The position numbers and the translations under genes are program-made. The notes below the pieces were generated by a model. The model was not told the origin of the DNA and did not search any database. It saw only the letters and a list, made by a program, of their open reading frames with translations. Shown piece by piece: positions 1 to 4,393 of a DNA stretch of 5,454 nucleotides. This DNA comes from Enterococcus_E cecorum_B. GTDB taxonomy: Bacteria; Bacillota; Bacilli; Lactobacillales; Enterococcaceae. Location: assembly GCA_946499615.1 (NCBI GenBank), contig CAMMST010000079.1:1-5454 (forward strand), given 5' to 3'. How positions within the stretch are numbered: position 1 is the first letter of the stretch; every line of letters starts with the position of its first letter.

Positions 1-258
1 GACTTGATGAAAGAAGAGGATTTTGTACCGACCTTATTCCCAAATGTTTGTATCTCAGCAAAAAGCAGCAAGGGAAAAGAAGCCTTAATTCAAGCTATCA
101 AGCAACAGTTAATGGAACAATTCGAGCCTTATATGGTTGAATTGGCAGATAATCAAGCAAGCGAAATTTATAAATACAAACGCGAAACAATCGTGACTTC
201 ACAAAATTATGATGAAGAAAAACAGAAATATATTATATGTGGTTTTATTCCTAAATAA
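1..258 (+). CDS. hflX: HflX-family ribosome-associated GTPase, C-terminal fragment (5' end outside window)
   Basis: The frame is open from base 1 and ends at TAA 256-258, leaving about 85 C-terminal residues; the Met codons near the edge are internal, not starts. The fragment contains an ISAKSS segment, which fits the G5 (SAK) base-recognition motif of a TRAFAC-class GTPase, followed by the closing helix of the G domain (KGKEALIQAIKQQL). It ends in a short tail with YDEEKQKYIICGFIPK, resembling the C-terminal extension of Firmicutes HflX. HflX binds the large ribosomal subunit and splits or rescues stalled ribosomes under stress. Context supports the call, because hflX lies close upstream of glnR-glnA in Bacillus subtilis and other Firmicutes. 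The G1-G4 motifs are outside the window, so another Obg/HflX/Era-type GTPase cannot be excluded. Confidence 0.62.
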   Translation, partial: DLMKEEDFVPTLFPNVCISAKSSKGKEALIQAIKQQLMEQFEPYMVELADNQASEIYKYKRETIVTSQNYDEEKQKYIICGFIPK

Positions 259-264
259 TTGCTT

Positions 265-303
265 AACCAGAAACGGAACCTGTAAGCCGATTTCTGGTTT
301 TTT
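265..303 (+). terminator. Rho-independent terminator after hflX
   Basis: AACCAGAAA (265-273) pairs perfectly with TTTCTGGTT (291-299). The stem can extend inward through CGG (274-276) with CCG (287-289), leaving A290 bulged. A T-run continues to 303. It lies 6 bases after the hflX stop codon and separates that gene from the glnRA operon. Confidence 0.88.
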
Positions 304-314
304 ATTGTATTTAA

Positions 315-349
315 TGAACATTCTAAATGGTCTATACAGATAATGTTCA
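315..349. repeat. Inverted repeat TGAACATT-N19-AATGTTCA
   Basis: TGAACATT at 315-322 is the exact reverse complement of AATGTTCA at 342-349, with a 19-base spacer. Beyond one A/A mismatch the arms continue with two more pairs (312-313 with 351-352). It lies just after the hflX terminator and far upstream of the glnRA -35 box. It could be a protein-binding site or a long-loop hairpin; the sequence alone does not decide. Confidence 0.5.
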
Positions 350-424
350 ATATTTAAAGCTTTTATTTATTTTATTTTAAAAATTCCTTTGTTGATAAAT
401 GGTGATAAATCAATACTTATTGAG

Positions 425-443
425 TTTTTTTGAAAAAATTTTT
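425..443. promoter_or_regulatory. Adjoining A/T tracts upstream of the GlnR operator
   Basis: T7 (425-431), A6 (433-438) and T5 (439-443) lie directly upstream of the GlnR box, about 65-85 bases before the predicted transcription start. Such tracts are typically curved or UP-element-like DNA in Firmicutes promoters. An effect on glnRA transcription is inferred. Confidence 0.4.
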
Positions 444-449
444 ATTCCA

Positions 450-466
450 TGTAAGGTTTTCTAACA
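450..466. promoter_or_regulatory. GlnR operator
   Basis: TGTAAGGTTTTCTAACA matches the GlnR/TnrA consensus TGTNA-N7-TNACA at every defined base. The flanking A449 and T467 also fit the lactic acid bacterial form ATGTNA-N7-TNACAT. The site is centred about 50 bp upstream of the predicted start, 7 bp before the -35 box. This resembles the upstream operator of B. subtilis glnRA. It implies autorepression of glnR-glnA by GlnR when glutamine is plentiful. Confidence 0.9.
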
Positions 467-473
467 TATGAGG

Positions 474-502
474 TTGACAACTATTTCCGAACTTGGTATA
501 GT
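474..502 (+). promoter_or_regulatory. Sigma-A promoter of the glnRA operon
   Basis: The -35 box TTGACA (474-479) is a perfect consensus, followed by a 17-bp spacer and the -10 box TATAGT (497-502). The transcript is predicted to start near 508-510, giving glnR a leader of about 45 nt. The neighbouring GlnR operator supports the assignment. Confidence 0.88.
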
Positions 503-541
503 ATGGATAAGTTTTCAGAATATACTAACAAAACGGAAGCG

Positions 542-547
542 AGGAGG
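542..547 (+). promoter_or_regulatory. Ribosome-binding site that fixes the glnR start
   Basis: AGGAGG lies 6 bases before ATG 554. The alternative in-frame ATG at 503 has no Shine-Dalgarno sequence and sits against the -10 hexamer, so this site decides the start codon. Confidence 0.85.
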
Positions 548-553
548 AATAGG

Positions 554-934
554 ATGGGAGAAAAAGAATTACGCAAGAGCCTATCTGTTTTTCCGATTGG
601 GACAGTGATGAAATTAACGGATCTGTCAGCTAGACAAATTCGTTACTATGAAGAACAAGGACTGATTAAGCCACAACGTAGTGAGGGAAATCGTCGCTTG
701 TTTTCATTAAATGACATCGATGTTTTGTTAGAAATTAAAGATTACTTAGCAGATGGCTTAAATATGGCTGGTATTAAGCGAATGTATGAATTAAAACAAA
801 AAGAAAAGCAAGCAGAAAAAGCCAAAAAGCCACTTACTGATAAAGATGTCAGAAGAATTTTTTATGATGAAATGATGACACAAAGTCGTTTAAATCAACA
901 ACATCCATATCAGCAGAACAATCGTATGTTGTGA
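554..934 (+). CDS. glnR: GlnR, MerR-family nitrogen regulator and repressor of glnRA
   Basis: GlnR is a 126-residue DNA-binding repressor that, with feedback-inhibited glutamine synthetase, shuts off glnRA and other nitrogen genes when glutamine is abundant. The winged helix-turn-helix of the MerR family spans about residues 14-58, with the signatures RQIRYYEEQGLI (27-38) and GNRRLFS (45-51). A helical, presumably dimerising, segment follows. The Lys- and Gln-rich tail (about 82-126) corresponds to the C-terminal region that in B. subtilis GlnR blocks dimerisation until glutamine synthetase relieves it. I chose ATG 554 because AGGAGG (542-547) precedes it by 6 bases. The in-frame upstream ATG 503 directly abuts the -10 box and would lie before the transcription start. 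The gene is 43 bases upstream of glnA. B. subtilis GlnR is slightly longer (135 residues). Confidence 0.95.
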   Translation: MGEKELRKSLSVFPIGTVMKLTDLSARQIRYYEEQGLIKPQRSEGNRRLFSLNDIDVLLEIKDYLADGLNMAGIKRMYELKQKEKQAEKAKKPLTDKDVRRIFYDEMMTQSRLNQQHPYQQNNRML

Positions 935-963
935 TGCTGTGGAAATAAAATGAGTAGAAAAAT

Positions 964-971
964 AAAGGCGG
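964..971 (+). promoter_or_regulatory. Ribosome-binding site of glnA
   Basis: AAAGGCGG differs by one base from the ideal AAAGGAGG and ends 6 bases before ATG 978. It is the least canonical Shine-Dalgarno among the complete genes here, although glnA is normally well expressed. Confidence 0.7.
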
Positions 972-977
972 GATATT

Positions 978-2318
978 ATGGCAAAAGTAAATTATACTGT
1001 AGAAGATATCAAACGCATCGCTAAAGACGAAAATGTACGTTTCTTACGCTTGATGTTTACAGATATCATGGGTACAATCAAAAACGTTGAAGTTCCAGTA
1101 AGTCAATTAAACAAAGTATTAGAAAACAAAATGATGTTCGACGGTTCATCTATTGAAGGTTTCGTACGTATTGAAGAAAGTGATATGTATTTATATCCAG
1201 ATTTATCAACATGGATGATCTTCCCTTGGGAAAGTGAACACGGAAAAGTAGCTCGTTTAATCTGTGATATTTATAATCCAGATGGTACGCCGTTTGCTGG
1301 GGACCCTCGTGGTAATTTAAAACGTGCCTTAAAACACATGCAAGAAATGGGCTTTACAGCATTTAACTTAGGTCCTGAACCAGAATTCTTTTTATTCAAA
1401 CTTGATGAAGATGGTAAAGTAACGAAGACCTTGAACGATAAAGGTGGTTACTTTGACTTTGCACCAACTGATTTAGGTGAAAATTGCCGTCGTGATATTG
1501 TGTTAGAGTTAGAAAGTTTAGGATTTGAAGTAGAAGCATCTCACCACGAAGTAGCTCCTGGTCAACATGAAATTGACTTCAAATATGCTGACGTTATCGA
1601 AGCTTGTGATAATATCCAAACCTTTAAATTAGTGGTGAAAACAATTGCTCGTAAACATGGCTTACATGCAACGTTTATGCCAAAACCTTTATTTGGTATC
1701 AATGGTTCAGGTATGCACTGCAATATGTCCTTGTTCAAAGATAATCAAAACGTCTTCTTTGATCCAGAAGGTCCATTACAATTAAGTCAAACAGCTTATC
1801 ATTTCCTAGGTGGATTAATCGAGCATGCTCGTGCTTACACAGCAGTATGTAACCCAACAGTTAATTCATACAAACGTTTAGTTCCTGGTTATGAAGCACC
1901 AGTATATGTAGCTTGGTCAGGTCGTAACCGTTCACCATTAATTCGTGTGCCAGAATCACGTGGTTTATCTACTCGTTTAGAATTACGTTCAGTAGACCCA
2001 GCTGCTAACCCATATTTAGCAATGGCTGTATTATTAGAAGCTGGTTTAGATGGTATCACTCGTGAATTAACACCACCACCAGCAGTAGACCGCAATATCT
2101 ACATCATGAATGAAGAAGAACGCGCAGAAGCATTAATTAAAGATCTTCCTTCTACATTACACAATGCGATTAAAGAATTGCGTGTAGACCCTGTAATGGT
2201 AAATGCTTTAGGTCAACACATCTTCTCTAACTTTGTTGAAGCAAAACGTATGGAATGGGCATCATTTAGACAAACTGTTTCAGAATGGGAAAGAGAACAA
2301 TATTTAGAATTATATTAA
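978..2318 (+). CDS. glnA: Type I (alpha) glutamine synthetase
   Basis: Glutamine synthetase makes glutamine from glutamate, ammonia and ATP in the cytosol as a dodecamer. The 446 residues fit the GSI-alpha class, which lacks the roughly 25-residue insert and adenylylation site of GSI-beta enzymes. The N-terminal beta-grasp domain carries MFDGSSIEGF (53-62). R64 matches B. subtilis Arg62, a feedback-inhibition residue. Metal and substrate residues are present: E134 and E136 in GPEPEFF, E191 and E198 in HHEVAPGQHE, H247, R300, the E306 flap, R318, E335 and R337. The C-terminal tail WEREQYLELY matches the segment through which feedback-inhibited B. subtilis enzyme engages GlnR. It is second in the glnRA operon, so control probably acts through GlnR and glutamine feedback inhibition. 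Nothing appears truncated or missing. Confidence 0.98.
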   Translation: MAKVNYTVEDIKRIAKDENVRFLRLMFTDIMGTIKNVEVPVSQLNKVLENKMMFDGSSIEGFVRIEESDMYLYPDLSTWMIFPWESEHGKVARLICDIYNPDGTPFAGDPRGNLKRALKHMQEMGFTAFNLGPEPEFFLFKLDEDGKVTKTLNDKGGYFDFAPTDLGENCRRDIVLELESLGFEVEASHHEVAPGQHEIDFKYADVIEACDNIQTFKLVVKTIARKHGLHATFMPKPLFGINGSGMHCNMSLFKDNQNVFFDPEGPLQLSQTAYHFLGGLIEHARAYTAVCNPTVNSYKRLVPGYEAPVYVAWSGRNRSPLIRVPESRGLSTRLELRSVDPAANPYLAMAVLLEAGLDGITRELTPPPAVDRNIYIMNEEERAEALIKDLPSTLHNAIKELRVDPVMVNALGQHIFSNFVEAKRMEWASFRQTVSEWEREQYLELY

Positions 2319-2323
2319 GATGA

Positions 2324-2363
2324 AAATAAACCGTTGGGGCACAAAGCTTCCAGCGGTTTATTT
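2324..2363 (+). terminator. Rho-independent terminator of the glnRA operon
   Basis: AAATAAACCGTTGG (2324-2337) pairs with CCAGCGGTTTATTT (2350-2363) over 14 bp with one G-U pair and a 12-base loop. The paired A-rich and T-rich ends supply the U-tract, and more Ts follow. It starts 6 bases after the glnA stop and separates glnRA from pyrG. Confidence 0.9.
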
Positions 2364-2408
2364 GTTAGTTTTAGCTGTTTAGGGGGCAAGAAAATTTTCA
2401 GTAAGTAG

Positions 2409-2437
2409 TTGACATCTCTTGTGTGACCCTGTAGTAT
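2409..2437 (+). promoter_or_regulatory. Sigma-A promoter of pyrG
   Basis: TTGACA (2409-2414) is a perfect -35 box, with a 17-bp spacer to TAGTAT (2432-2437). Seven bases further on is GGGC (2445-2448), so the transcript should begin pppGGGC. That is the initiation sequence needed for CTP-sensitive G slippage at B. subtilis pyrG. Confidence 0.85.
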
Positions 2438-2448
2438 ATTGCTTGGGC

Positions 2449-2468
2449 ACTCTTAAAAAATTAAGAGT
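2449..2468 (+). repeat. Perfect hairpin at the 5' end of the pyrG leader
   Basis: ACTCTTAA (2449-2456) and TTAAGAGT (2461-2468) form a perfect 8-bp stem with an AAAA loop, beginning right after the GGGC start. It has no U-tract, so it is not a terminator. It may protect the 5' end or present the poly-G tail to the attenuator arm. Confidence 0.65.
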
Positions 2469-2487
2469 CAGATTCGTGTAAATAATT

Positions 2488-2537
2488 GCTCCCTATTCAT
2501 TCTGATTTTGATTGGATAGGGGGCGTCTTTTATTTTT
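2488..2537 (+). terminator. Intrinsic terminator (attenuator) in the pyrG leader
   Basis: The 5' arm 2488-2499 (GCTCCCTATTCA) pairs with the 3' arm 2513-2524 (TGGATAGGGGGC) over 12 bp, including two G-U pairs. The loop covers 2500-2512. A T-rich tract runs from 2526 to 2537. Its position between promoter and pyrG start makes it an attenuator rather than the end of glnRA. Confidence 0.88.
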
Positions 2538-2559
2538 ATGAATCTTCCTGAAAACACGT

Positions 2560-2566
2560 AAAGGAG
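2560..2566 (+). promoter_or_regulatory. Ribosome-binding site of pyrG
   Basis: AAAGGAG ends 7 bases before ATG 2574, supporting that start. It lies beyond the attenuator's T-tract, so terminated leader transcripts lack it. Confidence 0.85.
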
Positions 2567-2573
2567 AACAGAA

Positions 2574-4178
2574 ATGACAAAATATATCTTTGTAACTGGT
2601 GGCGTTGTTTCTTCAATTGGTAAAGGAATTGTCGCTGCATCATTAGGACGACTACTAAAAAATCGTGGCTTGAAAGTAACGATTCAAAAATTTGACCCAT
2701 ATATTAATGTGGACCCTGGTACGATGAGCCCATATCAACATGGGGAAGTATTCGTTACCGATGATGGTGCCGAAACTGACCTTGACCTTGGACACTATGA
2801 ACGTTTCATTGATATTAATTTAAACAAATACTCAAACGTTACGACAGGTAAGATTTATTCAGAAGTATTGCGTAAAGAACGTAAAGGGGAATACTTAGGG
2901 GCGACTGTTCAAGTGATTCCTCATATCACCAATGAAATTAAAGAAAAAATTATGCGTGCTGCGAGCCTAACCGATTCTGATGTGATTATTACAGAAGTTG
3001 GTGGTACGGTTGGAGATATCGAATCATTACCATTTTTAGAAGCGTTACGTCAAATGAAGGCAGATGTAGGTTCTGATAATGTAATGTATATCCATACGAC
3101 TTTGATTCCGTATTTAAAAGCGGCTGGTGAAATGAAAACTAAACCAACCCAACACAGTGTCAAAGAATTACGTGGTTTAGGGATTCAACCAAACATCCTT
3201 GTCGTACGTACCGAACAACCAATTTCACAAGGAACGAAGAATAAATTAGCACAATTTTGTGATGTGGCGCCAGAAGCAGTCGTTGAGTCACGCGATGTTG
3301 AAACTTTATACTCTATTCCGTTGAACTTACAAAAACAAGGCATGGACCAAATTGTTTGTGAACATCTTAAATTAGATGTCCCAGCTGCGGATATGACTGA
3401 ATGGAAAGAATTAGAAAATCGTGTCTTGAACTTGAAGAAAACAGTCAAAATCGCTTTAGTCGGTAAATATGTCGAATTACCAGATGCTTATATCTCAGTT
3501 GTTGAAAGTTTGAAACATTCAGGTTTTGCTTTTGATGCAGATATTGACTTGAAATGGGTGAAATCACATGAGTTAACCCGCGAAAATGTGGCTGATTACT
3601 TAAGCGATGTAGATGGTATTTTAGTTCCAGGTGGTTTTGGTGATCGTGGGGTAGAAGGTAAGATTGAAGCTATCCGTTATGCCCGTGAAAATGATATTCC
3701 ATTCTTAGGTATTTGTCTTGGTATGCAAATGGCGTGTGTGGAATTTGCCCGCAATGTCGTCGGTTTAGAAGATGCGCATACCGCTGAAAATCATCCAGGA
3801 ATTAAAAACAATATTATTGACTTAATGGCTGACCAAGAAAATGTTGAAAACTTAGGTGGTACATTACGTTTAGGTTTATATCCTTGCAAATTGAAAAAAG
3901 GCACCAAAACAGCAGCGGCTTATGATAATCAAGAAGTCGTACAAGAACGTCATCGTCATCGCTATGAATTCAATAATAAATACCGTGAAATGTTTGAAGC
4001 ACACGGCTTAGTCTTTTCAGGGGTTTCTCCAGATAATCGCTTAGTGGAAATCGTGGAATTACCAGAGAAAAAATTCTTTGTTGGTTGCCAATTCCATCCA
4101 GAATTAATTTCTCGTCCAAACCGTCCACAACGTTTAATCAAAGCCTTTGTAAAAGCTTCTTTAGATAATCATCAATAA
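2574..4178 (+). CDS. pyrG: CTP synthase (glutamine-hydrolysing)
   Basis: CTP synthase converts UTP to CTP with ATP and the amide nitrogen of glutamine, the last step of pyrimidine nucleotide synthesis; it acts as a cytosolic tetramer. At 534 residues it is full length for bacterial PyrG. The N-terminal synthetase domain (about 1-266) begins KYIFVTGGVVSSIGKG, with the nucleotide-binding P-loop-like segment at 9-18, and contains DPYINVDPGTMSPYQHGEVFV (41-61) and EVGGTVGDIES (141-151). The class I glutamine amidotransferase domain (about 290-534) has the oxyanion-hole segment PGGFG (352-356), nucleophile C381 in GICLGMQ, and H508 and E510 in FHPE, which complete the triad. It has its own promoter and attenuator. 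Glutamine made by neighbouring GlnA is its substrate. The usual upstream neighbour in B. subtilis, rpoE (RNA polymerase delta), is absent here. Confidence 0.98.
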   Translation: MTKYIFVTGGVVSSIGKGIVAASLGRLLKNRGLKVTIQKFDPYINVDPGTMSPYQHGEVFVTDDGAETDLDLGHYERFIDINLNKYSNVTTGKIYSEVLRKERKGEYLGATVQVIPHITNEIKEKIMRAASLTDSDVIITEVGGTVGDIESLPFLEALRQMKADVGSDNVMYIHTTLIPYLKAAGEMKTKPTQHSVKELRGLGIQPNILVVRTEQPISQGTKNKLAQFCDVAPEAVVESRDVETLYSIPLNLQKQGMDQIVCEHLKLDVPAADMTEWKELENRVLNLKKTVKIALVGKYVELPDAYISVVESLKHSGFAFDADIDLKWVKSHELTRENVADYLSDVDGILVPGGFGDRGVEGKIEAIRYARENDIPFLGICLGMQMACVEFARNVVGLEDAHTAENHPGIKNNIIDLMADQENVENLGGTLRLGLYPCKLKKGTKTAAAYDNQEVVQERHRHRYEFNNKYREMFEAHGLVFSGVSPDNRLVEIVELPEKKFFVGCQFHPELISRPNRPQRLIKAFVKASLDNHQ

Positions 4179-4187
4179 TTTATTTTT

Positions 4188-4220
4188 AGCACTCGGCCAA
4201 TTGTCGGGTGCTTAATTTTA
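4188..4220 (+). terminator. Rho-independent terminator after pyrG
   Basis: AGCACTCGGC (4188-4197) pairs with GTCGGGTGCT (4203-4212) over 10 bp with two G-U pairs and a 5-base loop. T-rich sequence (TAATTTTATTTT) follows. It begins 10 bases after the pyrG stop. Confidence 0.85.
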
Positions 4221-4242
4221 TTTTCAGAAAATGTTTCGAAAT

Positions 4243-4270
4243 GAAAAGCTGTTCTTTTCGGTTATTTTTG
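4243..4270 (+). repeat. Small hairpin downstream of pyrG, possible backup terminator
   Basis: GAAAAG (4243-4248) and CTTTTC (4254-4259) form a perfect 6-bp stem with a 5-base loop, followed after a few bases by TTATTTTT. The stem is AT-rich and weak. It could be a second terminator for pyrG read-through or chance in AT-rich DNA. Confidence 0.35.
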
Positions 4271-4320
4271 AAAAAAGTTAAATTTTTATAGCGATAATGC
4301 TAGTAATTCGTGAAAAATTT

Positions 4321-4329
4321 TGCTAAAAT
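4321..4329 (+). promoter_or_regulatory. Extended -10 promoter of fba
   Basis: TGCTAAAAT (4321-4329) is an extended -10 element (TGn followed by TAAAAT). At 17 bp upstream only a poor -35 match is present (TAGTAA, 4301-4306), so the TG extension and the AT-rich upstream DNA (4261-4290) probably compensate. Transcription should start near 4336, giving a leader of about 58 nt. I saw no clear catabolite-responsive element. Confidence 0.65.
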
Positions 4330-4339
4330 ATACGTGTTG

Positions 4340-4356
4340 GTTAAGTACAGCTTAAC
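4340..4356 (+). repeat. 5'-proximal stem-loop in the fba leader
   Basis: GTTAAG (4340-4345) and CTTAAC (4351-4356) are perfect inverted repeats around TACAG. From the predicted start near 4336, the stem begins about 4 nt from the mRNA 5' end, where such structures often protect a transcript from decay. It could instead be an operator in DNA. Confidence 0.55.
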
Positions 4357-4379
4357 AAATAAAAGTTTTTCTAATACTT

Positions 4380-4385
4380 AGGAGG
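4380..4385 (+). promoter_or_regulatory. Ribosome-binding site of fba
   Basis: AGGAGG ends 8 bases before ATG 4394. This is a strong site, in line with high glycolytic enzyme expression, and it fixes the start. Confidence 0.88.
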
Positions 4386-4393
4386 AATTAATT

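Larger units (their letters stand above)
304..449. other. AT-rich non-coding region upstream of the glnRA promoter
   Basis: I see no credible coding region here. It holds an 8-bp inverted repeat (315-322 with 342-349), an AAAGCTTT palindrome (356-363), a GATAAAT direct repeat (394-400 and 404-410), a 14-base palindrome (410-423) and adjoining T7, A6 and T5 tracts (425-443). The tracts next to the promoter may bend DNA or act as an upstream element. The role of the repeats is unknown. Confidence 0.6.
2445..2537 (+). promoter_or_regulatory. pyrG leader with CTP-sensing reiterative-transcription attenuator
   Basis: The predicted transcript begins GGGC (2445-2448) and reaches a terminator hairpin whose 5' arm is C/U-rich (GCTCCCTATTC, 2488-2498). 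In B. subtilis, low CTP stalls polymerase at the C following the Gs. Extra Gs are added by slippage, and the poly-G 5' end pairs with the C/U-rich arm and prevents termination. Each required element is visible here: three initiating Gs, a C at +4, CTCCCT at 2489-2494 and the terminator. With high CTP most transcripts should stop before pyrG. The mechanism is inferred from this match; no protein regulator is required. Confidence 0.85.

Noticed and set aside
475..491. Second GlnR operator overlapping the glnRA -35 box
   Set aside because: Only the left half (TGACA) resembles the consensus; the right half, at N7 or N8 spacing, matches poorly.
1889..2095. Minus-strand open frame inside glnA
   Set aside because: It lies wholly within a highly conserved glutamine synthetase sequence, has no recognisable domain, and is a by-product of the codon use of the plus-strand gene.
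2538..2561. Seven-codon open frame (MNLPENT) between the pyrG attenuator and the pyrG start, with its stop overlapping the pyrG ribosome-binding site
   Set aside because: It has no Shine-Dalgarno of its own, since the upstream sequence is the attenuator T-tract, and it lacks a run of regulatory codons. A leader-peptide role is not supported.
3185..3448. Minus-strand open frame inside pyrG
   Set aside because: It is antisense to conserved CTP synthase sequence and resembles no known family.
4289..4302. TAGC-GATAAT-GCTA inverted repeat near the fba promoter
   Set aside because: Four-base arms are expected by chance in DNA of this composition, and I know no matching operator.
4229..4306. Catabolite-responsive element upstream of fba
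   Set aside because: The TTTCGAAA palindrome (4234-4241) and the TTTTCGG stretch (4255-4261) do not fit the spacing or bases of the cre consensus.
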